64,000 nucleotides of DNA from Girardinichthys multiradiatus (taxonomy: Eukaryota; Chordata; Actinopteri; Cyprinodontiformes; Goodeidae): assembly GCF_021462225.1 (NCBI RefSeq), contig NC_061806.1, positions 29,133,644-29,197,643 of the forward strand, read 5' to 3'. The notes beneath the pieces were generated by a model. It was not told where the DNA came from, ran no database searches, and saw only the letters and a list, made by a program, of their open reading frames with translations. The translations under genes and the position numbers were made by a program. Positions 47,901 to 60,472 of this stretch are shown in pieces. How positions within the stretch are numbered: the first letter of the stretch is position 1; each line of letters opens with the position of its first letter.

Positions 47901-50599
47901 TCAACCACTTAATTTAGATGTATAAACCTTATCAAGCTGTTTTGGTGTCTAAATGTAAAAGAATGAGTTAAAATAACATAATGAATAAAATAAAAACCAA
48001 GTAAGTTAAAACGTACTACTAGATAAAGAAATACTTTTAATTGTAAGAGCAGAGATCAGTTTTTATTCCAGTTTCATAAACTCCTGTCAGAGTAGGGCTA
48101 CAGAAAGACAAAATGATCCACATCTGCATTTCAGACTTCTCAGGTTAACATCATGAATTTTGTAATCATTGTAGAATGCTTCAACAGTGTGGTTCACAGT
48201 AGAGTACTTAGCCTAAAATCCAAATATTTTTATGTATTTTCTAATCAATGTTGGAACATTAAAATGCAGTAGTGGAGGTTGCATTCATACTGCATTTTAC
48301 TGGCTATATGCAATGCCAAGGAGTGCATGAAGCACATAAAGGTGTTCAAACAAACAGGTTGTGGTAATTTTTCTGAGCACTTTGAAGCTAAGAAAGCTGT
48401 TTTTACTAAAATCACTTCAACTAGGCAAACTTCAAACTAGGAGAACTTTTGTACACACCTCATCTATTCCATGCAAGCAGAATTTTCCCACTGAAGGCAG
48501 CAACTGGTTGTCTATTGTGTTTGTGCTCTGTGGTCAGGCTGTTATACACGTGTACAACTGCTTCATTATACCACTTCTAACTTTTTCTTTGTGTCCTTTA
48601 TGTTCAAATGTGGCTGAAATTACAGCACAGCAATTTTCATTAATTTAAAAGGATGTGCTTCACATTGGGGATGGACATTTAGCTCAAATAATCAGAGGTT
48701 ATCAGGTTTTAAAAGCATCCAAGATAAAGTCAACACTAACATTATGATTCTATGCTGAATTCAGACTCATGTACATAGCTTAAAATGACTTTTTCTTCAA
48801 AATTAGAAGATCCTGACTTCAGACCAGCTTAAACATACATTACTCTGCTTCTCTTACCCTGACTTGTTTTCTCTTTAACATCTACCTTAACATCTTCGGA
48901 AGACCCTGCCACTTTTCATCTCCAAAAGCAGAGAGCAAGAATGATGGAGAAAGTGAAAGGAAGATGAGTAAGAGGCATGGAAGGGAGGAATTTGAGCTAC
49001 CAGGCAAATTAATAGGCATGGTGTTCTTTATGGCATTTATGTGCACTGAGTAGAAAGTCTATCGACGGACACCTTGTCTGATAAAAGGCACGCTGACTGC
49101 ATTCGATTAAGGGTGCGCATTGGTGTTAAACCAGAAAAGGTCCCCTGCTGCGACCGCCATTCATTATTTAGCGGGAGTTTAAAATGGACCCTGGCTTTAT
49201 AAACACAAACAGCCACTGGAAGAAGCCATTAGGGAAATTTAACACACACAATATGCCAAAGAAGTAAAGATAGTTGTCGTTTACTTGGACAAACATACCA
49301 GCCTTGTGACCATAAATAGCTTCACATACACACTGACGTATGATCGCTGATTACATACCCAAAGAGAGCAGGATATACGGTGCAGCCAGACATACCCCCT
49401 GAGTACAGCCAATTTAGCTCCTAATGGTCTTTGGGGCCATTAGGGCCAACCATCAAGTTGACTGTCCAATGCAGCATGCATGTGCAGGAGGACACTGTTT
49501 ACCTGCACTCTTTTCCCTCCTATATGTGTGTCTAATGGCCTATGGATGTTACCACGGTAACAATGGGAGTTTGAGCTGGTTGAATGGACAGACCGATGGA
49601 CAGCAGCGAGGGGAAGCAGAGTTCAGGCGGCCATATTTACCAGTTAGGGGGAAATATTCCTTCATATCTGCACAGCAGGAAGTGACCATGAAGGAAAATG
49701 TTTTTATTATTTCCAACAAAAACAAAATTTTTACCTGTGATGCTCTGAGAGACAGCAGACCAGAAAATAACATAAAGCATAATGTACCTAATTATCTATC
49801 ACAATATTTATTTATATGAAGTACTTTAGATTTTAGATTTTGTGCGGTAGGAGACATACACCGTCTCACTTTAGGAAGTTTGACTTCATTTTGGACTTGA
49901 TCAAAGAATCAAAGAATTTATTCTCATCATTTGCATCTCTTTTACAATACTGGTAGTAAAAGATCCATTTTAGGTGAGAAACTTTGGTCAAATTCCATTT
50001 TCTAGAGCTAATCCTATGCCTTTTACGATACCCAATCCCTTTTTACTTGGAACGCAAGAAAGTGGAGTAAATATATTCCACCGTGAAATAGGATACTTCT
50101 TTAGAAAGTGGATATGTCTTCAGATTAGGCAAATTCTTGTATCTGAACAGACTCAACATCGAGATGCCCTTTTACAGATCTGATGTCATTGTTATGAACC
50201 TCATATCCAATTTAGTCGTTTAATAATTTCGATGAACAGGTCTTTACCAGGGAGGAATGCTCAGACAACAAACAAGTTCAATACATCTTTAAAGAATTGG
50301 GTGCTGGGTTTTGTTTTTTTCTCCAACTAACTGTAGGTCAAACATTTTACTGACAACCTCAAATAAACACATACATTCATCAAAACCTTATGATAATGTT
50401 CCAGAATGACCTCTAACTTGACAAGGCCAAAGCTGGTGATCATGATTGTGTGCACCAGGTAGTTTGTCTTTTCCCTCAGTGAAGATCTAAGAAGGAGAAT
50501 TGAAGGCTTACACAAATAAGGAAATTCTTTTAGAGACGTTCCTAAACAATTATATTTTCCAAAATCACAATTTCAAACAATTTTAAATATTATTTCTTT
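44961..50599. other. long stretch of mostly unique DNA
   Basis: No gene, LINE or transposon is recognised across about 5.6 kb. 45400-45700, 46000-46260 and 49050-49250 are non-repetitive and conserved-looking, with homeodomain-type cores. A segment near 47585-47640 (GGCCTGCTGGCCACATCCAG) resembles hAT-type repeats but is too short to call. The other open frames lack domains. Confidence 0.5.
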
Positions 50600-51270
50600 G
50601 GATATTTCACCAATATACCAAAGTCTGGGAGATAACCCAAAACAATCACCCTCAGATGAAAGAGGATTGGTTATCACATTGGTTAACACTGTCCATGGTT
50701 AAGCCAGTTCGCATCGTCATGGACGGAATGAGCAGACCAAGAATAAAACCATCAAAGTTGGCTGAAATTTACAGCTGGCCACATGGATAAGCCACATGTC
50801 TGCTTGAGAAAGGACGAGAAAAAGATTGATCGGTTTGGCCACAATGACAAGAAGTATGTTTGGAGGAGTCAATATGAAGCATCATTACAACACACTAACT
50901 TGTCAGGCATGGTGGGGATAGCATTATGATGTGGGCCTGTTTCACTGTCAGTGGTACAGGTTTACTGCACAAGATAGATGAAAAATAATAAAATGGTTGA
51001 ATCTTGGACACAACCATGTGGTCAGAAAGGACAATGGTCCCAAATGCCTTCCCCAAAGCTCCACACCTCGGTCCTACTGAACAATGGTGGTCTAGGCTTA
51101 AAATCCAGGCCCATAGCAGGCAACTACCCAATTCAAATGACCTCTATCAATTGTACCAAGAACAGCGGTCAAAGATCCTACCAGAAATTAGCCATGATCT
51201 TCTTGATAGCTAAAAAAATTATCAAATTCTTTAAATTTAGTTCAGTTGAAGGACAATAAAACTGTAATTA
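50600..51270 (+). mobile_element. decayed Tc1-like transposon
   Basis: Ordered blocks match the coding strand of another fish Tc1 family: CACATGGATAAGCCACATGT then CTGCTTGA (50782), GGCCACAATGACAAGAAGTA then TGTTTGGAGGAGTCAA (50838), GTCAGTGGTACAGGTTTACTG (50947) and ATGACCTCTATCAATTGTACC (51138). No terminal repeats are recognisable and much of the middle is missing. Confidence 0.65.
51004..51213 (+). pseudogene. Tc1-like transposase C-terminal remnant
   Basis: The frame contains FPKAPHLGPTEQWWSRLKIQ followed by an LYQLYQEQRSKILPEI segment. In related Tc1 proteins this reads WPSQSPDLNPIENMWSALK, then LYQF, then EEWSKI. The SPDLN motif is lost and the catalytic Glu position reads Glu-Gln (TEQWW against IENMW), so the Glu itself may persist. 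Upstream homologous DNA is in other frames and interrupted, with large gaps. It cannot be functional. Confidence 0.6.
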
Positions 51271-51782
51271 CAAAGTCTATGAGTGTAGAGAACCCCGGGA
51301 AATGTAGTAAAGACACAGTACAGATTGGGCAGCTCCGCTTATTTCCCTCAGTATTCATCTTTTGGTTCAACGATGCAAGTTATGCACAAATCAAAGATTA
51401 TTCCCTTTGAGATAAGAGCTAAGTAAATAAATAAAATGGCAAAGAATAACATTACAGCATGGCCAGGGAGTAAATGTGACAGACTCCCGTCACACACACA
51501 TCTATAACTGTCAAAGTTTTCGTGCACTTCAATCCTTCCATGCACCTCGATCTGCAGCTAAAGATGCATCCTCAGATGGAATCGTGTGTGTGAGTTGTGT
51601 TTTCAGAGCTCAGGGTGGGAGTGAGCCAGCTTAACGCAATAAAGCATGTTGTATTGACATCTGTGTTGTGTCTATTGATTCCCCATTATGGAGCTAACAA
51701 ACCCGCCTGGACGCTTTGTCATTCACAATCACGTTAACACCGGGACTCACCGACAAACGCTGCCCCTTTTTAAAACCCGATC

Positions 51783-51785
<3 letters not shown>

Positions 51786-51844
<59 letters not shown>
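51786..51844 (+). repeat. CA microsatellite
   Basis: An uninterrupted CA run of about 59 bp. Confidence 0.95.
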
Positions 51845-51846
<2 letters not shown>

Positions 51847-52521
51847 CATACTAAGGCAGGTGTTTCACATGAATGCACCTTCTCACATTCCTACACATCC
51901 ACCATCATTGTTCACGTCACCACGCGTAGTCACACACTCCCAAACTGCCCACAGATTCTCGTTGCACACACATCGCTGTGGTGGTGGAGGGGAAGTCAAT
52001 GCCAGTTGATCAATACTGGTGGAAGGTTAAAACCACTCACACAATGGGCAACTATGAGCTTCTTGTGGTTTACCACACACACAGGAACGATCCATAACCA
52101 ACCTCAACATGCAATTATTGAATCGTCTACCTGTTTGCCTTCTTGCACATACGACAAACACAAACAGGTTTGATTCCAGCTCGCATGAGTTTGATCTTCT
52201 TTCCGCTATTTACAAACCGTTCAGGAGACACAGTCACGCTGACCTGATCCAAACATCAGCTCAGGCCCACACCTCCAAACACCCTCCCAATCTAAGCAGA
52301 AAAGCTTGTTTCTCCAGACTCAGCTGCACGGAAAAAGGTTTGCTATTACATGCACAAACCCACAGAAAAGCAATTAATGCAGACGAATGGTGACCTCTAC
52401 TCAGGCTCAATTAGGTGTAGTTCAGACACCACAAGCACCCTCCTGAGCTGTGGGAGGTGAAGATCCTGGGTGTAAAGGTAGGTAGTTATCAGCAGCACCG
52501 ACTGCATTTATATACAGTGAC

Positions 52522-52551
52522 ATATATATATAGATATATCTATATATATAT
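52522..52551. repeat. 30-bp perfect AT palindrome
   Basis: Arms of 15 bases (ATATATATATAGATA and its complement) meet with no spacer around GATATATC. More TAGATATA units follow at 52560. Confidence 0.9.
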
Positions 52552-54865
52552 ATAGACATATAGATATATAACATGTGTGAGGGTTTGTGCATGTGTGGGC
52601 AGGAGGTCTGTGCTTTGAACTCTGCAGTAAAAGTTTCTCGGCAGTGATGCCACACAGCCTGATTGTTTCTTACTGTGGTCCTTTATAACCTCCAGAAGCC
52701 GTTTCTCTCTTAGTTCTCTGTTTCTGTTACAATAATTATGAGAGATAATGACTTTTCATCACATTAACTTTACAATGTTGCAGAAGATCGATGATAAAGT
52801 TGGAGCAGAGGCTGAAATCTGCAAACTAGTGCCTGAACAGAGTGGCCAACATAAATAAAGCATCTCTCTCAATCCAGAATCCGACAGCTCTCAGTTTTAT
52901 ATGGGCCACAGTGGACCTGGAGGATTTTACAGCAGTGTACATAAAATAAAAGAGCATTTAGATTTCCTTTGTTGTGCTGCAAAGCGGGGACAAAGCGAAG
53001 GCAGCTACAGGTCCCTCACCGCCCTGCCCGCCCTCTGAAAACCACACAGCAGAATAAAAACCCTCTGATCAGATCTCCAAGCTGCACAAAAAAGAAAGAA
53101 TTTAACTCTTAGCAGCACTGATCTGATGCTGAAAATAATTCTGACAGAATGGTTGGTTTGCAGGGCGTTTCAGAATAAAAATCAACAGAAAATAAAAGCT
53201 GTTGCGTTTTGGGAAAAAGATGGTTGTCTTTCCTTCTATTGTCTGTTTTCTCTCTGGTTTATGATTGACATGAATGAGACGTTCGGGTTCCTCCTGAGAG
53301 CAACTACCTATAACAGCGGCTGCAAAACTGACGCAAACACTTTTATTTCATTTAGATTATATGTACATATTACTGAATTTTTATTTTTATTTTTTTAATT
53401 GAGGCTTAGTTGCAATTGTCTTTAGAGATCTCATGCTTCATCTTACTATAGTTTGTCTAAATAAATGTCATAACTTCTAATAAAATTAATAAAAAATATG
53501 CAGGACTATAGGGGTGTCCTGATATCAGTGATTTTCACAACAGACAGAACGGCAAGTTAGTCCACAACCAGACTTTATTTTAATGCTCAGCCGATAATAA
53601 TGTGGGGGAGACCTGAACACAGTGAACCATGCTGCTACAACACAAAGTCATTAATAATTACAAAGCAAACTGCAAAAGGTATAAAATAGCCAAAGACATT
53701 TTTCTCCAGGGTTTTTCCACACCTGTTCTACTGGAACCACCAAAATAAAAATGTTTTGGGCCAAATTATCAATGAGTCATATCAAAACTGAGAGGAACCG
53801 AGCTAACGTTAGCCTAGCACCGTAGCATACATCCTCACTATTCAAAGATCTTCTGCAGAGCAAGATGCACATTTTCTAAAGACTCTTTCACTATGAATAC
53901 ATCTTCTACTTTTATACATTTAATTACATCCCAATAAATGTGGGTTCATCTTGGTTGGATTGGTGAATTATGAAATATTTTTTTTGGTTAAAGAATATAT
54001 GTACTTTGTAAAACATAGAAATCTAAAAATTAAAAACAAATGTAACAGTTCCCAGGGTTTAAACAGATAATTGAACACATTCAGTGTTGTTTGTCATTCT
54101 TAAAACTGTTCCTCTGTAACTAAAAATGTGTCGTATTTTTATGATGTTTCTGTGTCTTGTTGCACTTCAGGTTCAGTTTATTTTTGTATCTAAAAAAAGG
54201 CCATTTTGTTGGTGTATGAAGAGTAATTAAGGTAAATAAAGTTTAATTTAAAGTTGTTATAAATTGCTGATTAAACTTTACAGTTGAAACAATGAAGCTT
54301 AGGGTGACAAAGAAATGCGGGTATACAGTACCATTTCAGTAGCTTTAAATTCAGGGCCTTTGATGTGACAAAGAAATTAGATCTGGACTTTTAAACATGA
54401 GGTTAGAGAATCCCAGATTTTCATACTTCATGAGTGAAATAATCTCAGCATAATATTTCTCTGACCCTGAAACATCTTTAGATGTTTTCCAAAGCTACTA
54501 GAGCAGAGGAACAAGATTTATTTTCCTGAGTAGGGAACAAAATCAGCCAACAAACAGACTTACTGCAGGAATTTGAGGGTGTCTAGCAGCTCAGATCTGA
54601 AAATGTTATTTGATCAACAACATAAGGGATATTTCTGCAGTATCTCATAACAGACTTTAGAGTTTCAGGGTGTGCACAACTGATCTGAAGTCAGTAAGTC
54701 CAACACTGGAGAGTTTAAGAATCAGGATGGAAAAAAAAAAAAGACCTAAAGCTGTGAGTTTAGATCCAGAAAAGAGCTGCTGTCTGCTGTTTTACTCTCC
54801 ACCAGACCTCACTCACCTCATCTGGGACACACCCAGATCAGTGCACGCTCACACACCTGCAGGTG

Positions 54866-54870
<5 letters not shown>

Positions 54871-54918
<48 letters not shown>
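54871..54918 (+). repeat. CA microsatellite
   Basis: An uninterrupted CA run. Confidence 0.95.
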
Positions 54919-54920
<2 letters not shown>

Positions 54921-56890
54921 TGAGACCTCAGATCAGAGCAGGACTGTGGGTAACAGATTTAGCTAAAGTGGCTTACAAGGCCTGACCAAAACACCAAAAG
55001 AAAATCCAATTCTGCAACCTGTCTGTCCGCGGGGACGAGCTGCAGACAGGAGGAAACAGATGGGAGGAGAGTTTGCATTTCCGTGACGAGTGAATCCTAC
55101 TTCACAGAAATAGGAAAGACAACAGGAAACAGCAGATTCCCTGTTGGTGTATCTCCGGAGAGCATCAATGAAAGGCGGAGAAAAAAAAGGGACAGATGAG
55201 TGTTTGCACTCTTGTACAGTTTATTTCTCTCGTGTGTATTGGCTGCTTATCACAGCAATGTGTTTAAATAGAAAAGCAGCCGGAGCAGGAACTCTAACCC
55301 TATCTTTTCCTCACATGTGCAAACACACAGGGGAGCTGGCTTGCTCGCAAGCGCTTTCACGTTTTACACATTTGTGAAATTTTACTCCTACAAACTCTGC
55401 TGAGGTCAGTCTTTAAATGACTGATTCATCCAAACACTGTTTATTTCTTACACTCTTTACAGCTTCCTGTCACCTATGCTCTCCCCTGTTCATTTACTGA
55501 CACTTTAACCCTCTCATTCATTCATTCATTCATTAATGCACCCAGCCATTCTCTTATTCATCCAATCATTCAACGGCTCTGTTGCTCCCAACTACCTTTA
55601 ACTTTAATTTCTTGGAGGACCAGGAGACAAATGGACCCCACCCCCTCTAAAGACAAGCTGCACGCTGCTTAAATGTTGCCTGTAAAAGTCGGCAGAAGCA
55701 GCTTCTTTTCTCCTGACTCCTGATACCCTGAATTGCCTGCATGGTTCGGCTCGGATCAGCATATATTCACGTATATTTCTGAGGCATTCACTTTGGTGAA
55801 CAGAGGCAGTGTCACCCTCAAACTCTCAATCACATATTTTATTTTTAAGCAAAGATCGCAATAAGAAACAAAAAACATCCAAACGTGCTACAATTTATAA
55901 CTGAATTTATCCACATTTATGAGATTTATGAGGATTTATTTTGTAGCAAGAAAAACTGCATAAATATCTCAGTAAACAGGTGGAGCCATTTAATAAAATG
56001 ATAAAATGATTAAGCAGCAGAAACCATCAAGAGACGCAGGATATTGATCAGACAGCAATTCACTGAGGTATTAAAGCTAGCATAAAGGGGGGTGATTATT
56101 GGCCTCCAAGTATTGACAGACGTTTCAGGTCTCTTCTGTCATCAGACACATTCTTTAAAATAACAAACAGCTGCATGTTTTATTTCAAATAATAGATTTG
56201 AACCTAAACAATTTTTTTTTTTTTTAAATCTCCGCCTTTCTTGTTTCGCCAAAGTTTCTCCTTAGTCCAACTGGACAATCGTTTTCCCAACAGTCAGGGA
56301 TCAATACATCCTAATCAATAGACGACCATGAATATCACCCTGCAACCTGGCCGAGAAAGACTGGAGGAATGGAGAGGAGGCAGATGGGATGGATGGAGGG
56401 TGAGATGGATGGAAGACCAGGAATGAAGGACAAGAGTGGCGCACCTCTGCCAGACTGTGATGGAGGCAAATGAGACAAAATATTCATGCATCCAGTTTTA
56501 GGAATGTTTTACAAATGGGATTTATCTGCAAGTAAGTAACGGAGCAAATTTTTGAAGAATAGCATTTTTCTTATTTGGTGAGATTCATAAAAAAAGATGC
56601 ATATTCAAATAAATTGTTCTTAAAACTTTATGTAATCGTAAAAGGAACTATGCAGGTTAATATAAAGTCAAAAATTATGAATTATATATTTTTAAATTCA
56701 TAGAAAAATAGGGGGATTAATCTGAATTATTATAAAAATAAAAGCAAAATGTATTATTTCTTTTGTACAAATAAAGCGAATCATAACACTTTGGCAGATT
56801 TTTTTGGTGGAAAGAAATTACATTTTTGGTCAGGGTACAAAATTAGCTTTACAAGTAAATAATTACAAATATTCTGACAATGCTGTGAAT
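54919..56890. other. non-coding DNA
   Basis: A short ATTC repeat lies at 55515-55534. 55610-55800 is conserved-looking; 56370-56420 is GGAT-rich. Most of the rest is AT-rich with nothing recognisable. Confidence 0.5.
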
Positions 56891-57009
56891 TAATCTTTTA
56901 GTCTGCAATTGCTTTAGGAAAAAACAAGCAAAAAAATTTGTTGCACATTATAAGGTTATGGCAGCCTAATTTAGCAGGATGTAGATGAAATAAAATGGGA
57001 CTGAGTGGG

Positions 57010-58400
57010 ACTGGTTGTCTGTGTAGGTGCACTGTGGAGGGAGAGGGGCCGGCGGAGAGGCGGCTTACCGGGGCTGGACCGCGGGACCAGCGAGGACTTG
57101 AGTCTCCAGGCGCTGAAGTCGGACGCTGTTCTCTGAAAGACGAAGGGGACCGGCAGGGGGACAAACATGGTCCTCTGTCGACCTGGTGGTCGTTGGATTT
57201 TTTGGTTTATTTTGGTCTCACTGGTCTTCTCCTTCTGTCCGTGGTCCTGCCGTCGATCTCTGGCCCACCTTCTTTGCTCTCCTGGCGTGTGGATAGCAGC
57301 TTTCAGGACACCGGGATGGTTTAGGAAGTTTGGTTTTGTGTTTTTCCTTCAGTGAGTCTGGACTCTTCCTCAGCAGATTTACATCTCTCTACCTTCGGGT
57401 TTGGTATAGCAGATGGATGTTTGTGGTCACTGAGGACTTGTCGGAGTCCAGCAGAGACACCGACGCGCTGACTGGCTTTGGGACAATAAATAAAGCTACC
57501 GGTGTTTCTCCAAACAGGCCAGTGGTTTATGAGCGTGGATTATATTTGCTCTCTTTGCACCCATGTGAACAGTCGGATCAGCTCTCTGTAACGCAGACAC
57601 AACTAGACATGGGTTACTGTGACCCGCGGCTGTGCGTAAAGATCTGAGACTCGTGTCCGGCTCTCCTCGGATGCGGAGTTTGCTTTGGTTTGGGTTTAAT
57701 AAAGATGGATTTCTCCTCCTGATCTGTGCCTAAAAGTCTCAAACTGTCCACCCGTGAATCCTCGGTAAGAAAAGAGAAATGGGGTAAAAAAAAAAACTGT
57801 CCGTGTCGGAGTGGAATGGGTTTTAATTTTTGGTTCTTGTAAAGATTTGGTTAGTAGCTGGCTGGTCTGCGGAAGGACACGCAAAGCGACACAATAATGC
57901 AACGTAAAAACATTATTTGGTAAAATTAATGAAATAATAAAGTAAGGCTGCACCCCCTGTTTGACTTTCGCTCCTCCCTCTCCTCTCGCTGGATCCCTCT
58001 TCCTTTCTCTAGCGGGGGTCACTAATTAAAGCAAAATCGATAGAAAAATAAACGAGAGAATCCATAACAATCAGCGCTGCGGTCCTCCGTTTCCTCTCCA
58101 GTTGAGGAAGCGACAGAAGAGGAGGGGAAGGGCGCTTTCTTTCAGGCTGTGGTGTCTTTTCTTTGGCTCTGCTGCTCCATCCTCGGTCTTTTCTCCGCCT
58201 GGATCCTCTCTCTCTCTCTCTCCCTGTGTGTGTGAGGGTCGGGGTGCCTTCAGTTTATTCTGGGAACCCCTGCGGTTTTTGCTCCGACGCCGCGCAGCTT
58301 GGACGCACTCTGGTTCGGCTCGGCGCTCTCACCGGGAGACAGACGGAGAGATACCCAGCCCCCCCTTTCCTTTTACCCCATATTCCCTCCCCTTTCCACC
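57010..58400 (-). promoter_or_regulatory. CpG-rich, promoter-like region
   Basis: The densest CpG content in the window, especially 57040-57180 and 58080-58340. On the minus strand it offers a donor-like CCCGGTGAGAGC near 58330, an acceptor-like GTGTCCTTCCGCAG near 57870, and then the possible first coding exon below. This is consistent with a 5' untranslated region and promoter of a gene pointing toward lower coordinates. No TATA box stands out. Plus-strand transcription is also possible (a GTGAGT donor-like site near 57349). Confidence 0.4.
57069..57168 (-). CDS. possible first coding exon, gene unknown
   Basis: The ATG at 57168 lies in a good context (GGACCATGT, A at -3). The frame reads MFVPLPVPFVFQRTASDFSA, then WRLKSSLVPRSSP, for 33 codons plus one base, and stops at the consensus donor CCCCG/GTAAGC (57068 is the G of GT). 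I do not recognise the peptide. It has no domain, and no second exon was found downstream in the window, so any intron would be very long or the call is wrong. In favour: CpG-rich context, good start and good donor in the expected order. Against: the open frame continues past the donor, and a plus-strand ATG overlaps the same CATG with an equally good context. Low confidence. Confidence 0.25.
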
Positions 58401-58418
58401 CCGAGCCCCGTCACCCCA

Positions 58419-58457
58419 ACACACACACACACACTCGCACACACATACACACACATT
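58419..58457 (+). repeat. imperfect CA microsatellite
   Basis: CA runs with CTCG and TA interruptions. Confidence 0.85.
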
Positions 58458-58599
58458 CAACATTTATATTCCTTATTATCAGAGCCAACACACGTGTTGT
58501 TCACACATTAAAACCCATCAGACACCTCCCGCTTCACATTTCATTACCACCATAACCCTGTACAAGACTCAGCCATTGATCATCTGATTATTTCATTAT

Positions 58600-59400
58600 A
58601 ATGAAGCCAATAATCACGTCATCGTTGGCCTCAGAGAAATCGACCCGGTCCTCACAATGTGCGGACATGAATTCAAAGGGGAGGAATCTTTGATGCATAT
58701 TTCAGCAGGTGGATCTCGGCCTCTCTGTATGGATTCACGCAGCTCCGGTCTGCACAAGGTCACCTGCAGATCTCAACTAATGTATTTCTTTTCCACAGAG
58801 GCGGACACCTAATCAAAGCCTGCACGGTCACGCGCGGCTCTTAAATTAGTAATTATGTCGGGCTCTGGAAGGCCACGTGCGTGTATGCGTAAAATGTGCG
58901 TAAAATGTCAGCTGAGTTTAATTTAAATTGCATGCTTTTCCCATTAAGGGTATGTGCGTACGAGGTGAATGTGCCTCCCGGCCATAACTTCTCTCCTCTC
59001 CTCCTCCTCGACGCACTGAGTTTACACTCCAGATTATCACCAACATGGATTTTTTTAAATAGAAAAATCCATGCGCTAAATATCGCGATCAATGGAAGAA
59101 AAATCGACCAGAAGTGCACACACCTCTCCGTCTCCCTCCTCCCGAATAAACTCCGAGGTGAGACTGAGTTGTTAATAAGTTATCGATCAATTATGGCGCT
59201 CATAGTTAGAAAGGCTTCGGGCTCTAAGCCAACGCTAATGTGCATGCAGGGAGAGGAAGGAGGGTTTATAAACCACCTGCTACATGGATGCAGCAGCATC
59301 AGAAGCCGCCTGGACTCACATTATAGCTGCACCACTCCTCTCCTGCTGGCCATTACTTTACCAACAGCAGCCGACGTTTGCAGCTCATGATATCAATCAT
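58600..59400. other. unique, conserved-looking DNA next to the CpG region
   Basis: Non-repetitive and CpG-containing, with a small tandem GTGCGTAAAAT (58893-58916). There is a 10-bp hairpin, ATGGATTTTT (59045-59054) pairing with 59063-59072. The 164-codon plus frame at 58896-59390 has no domain and I do not believe it. Regulatory sequence is more likely. Confidence 0.35.
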
Positions 59401-59464
59401 TAAAGTCAATGTAGGACAAAGATTATTAAGACTTTACTTTGCAGATAAGAGACCGAGCAACTAA

Positions 59465-59720
59465 TAATGCAAGCATCTAACAGGGGCGTCTCTAGAACGT
59501 TTTAAAAGAGGTGGCCATACCCCCAACAACTTCCATGAACTGTAAAGCAGAGTGCAAAACGTGGCCCCCACAACTTATGTTTCTTGTTTCCATGTTGATA
59601 AAAACACAAGCACTTCTTTTTATCATGCTTTTAATGAATCAGCTGTATTTTCTTCTTAATGGTATGGTTTGGATGCTTATCTGTAAAGAAGAGAAACTGT
59701 AGTGCAACAGGCTAATTGGT
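59465..59720 (+). mobile_element. possible non-autonomous DNA transposon fragment
   Basis: CAGGGGCGTCTCTAGAACGT, then AAGAGGTGGCCATA, resembles the terminus of a fish MITE family. The far end is not visible. Tentative. Confidence 0.3.
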
Positions 59721-60472
59721 GAGCTTCAGCTGAATTCAGCATCCCTGTATATCAGATAAGGCTGGTTCTATTTCACTTGATAGCCCATTTACAAACTAAG
59801 ATACTGGATGAAGGTTTCTGGTATCAAATGGAAGAACAACAAGATCTAAGAGCTTTGATCCAGTGGCCATCACTCAGATTACTAAAATGTAGCCTTGTTA
59901 CGGTGTGGGTTGCACAATGATTAAAGTAATGGTATTTCATGCTAACCTGTGCAGGTGAGGACAGATGACTCATGATTGCATACCAAATCTAGCAACAGGG
60001 GAGTTTAAAAAAAAACTTAACCTAAACCATTGATAATCTTAGATTACAAGTTTGAAATCTTCTGACCTTCAAGTTTAAATGGACCAAACCAGCATTTCTT
60101 TCACATCTAAACTGTCACAGGTTGTTTTATCCTGCCATGTATTTTAACATATGTGAAAATGGGTCTAAATGAAAAGACATGACTTAAATTTGGAAAGTGT
60201 GTACATACTTGCATGGAGGCAGAAAAATTTTGTGCGATATACATCAGGTTGGGGTGCGCTATACTGTTGTTGGGCCATTATTGTTTTTTTTCTTGGCTAT
60301 ATAATTCATAATCTGAAGATGAGTTTAATGCCCTACACACAGTTGATGAGCGCTTCCAAGAGGTTAAATAATTATTAGCTGAAAAAATGAGAAAGTAGAT
60401 CAGATGACCTCAGTTTAAGCTGCTTCTAGTGAGTCTTCATCAGTGCAGACTGAGTGTTTGCTTATCTTAGCA
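59721..60472. other. non-coding DNA
   Basis: Nothing recognisable. Confidence 0.55.

Larger units (their letters stand above)
51271..54870. other. non-coding DNA with simple repeats
   Basis: Contains the CA tract and TA palindrome listed separately. 52790-53060 is conserved-looking and free of repeats. The 161-codon frame at 51688-52173 crosses the CA repeat and is rejected. No gene is seen. Confidence 0.5.

Noticed and set aside
58102..58587. 161-codon plus frame after an acceptor-like TTTCCTCTCCAG
   Set aside because: Low-complexity Ser/Pro/His translation crossing a CA repeat, with two other overlapping frames equally open.
58896..59390. 164-codon plus frame next to the CpG region
   Set aside because: No domain, no supported splice sites, and an overlapping minus frame. 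Treated as regulatory or neutral DNA.
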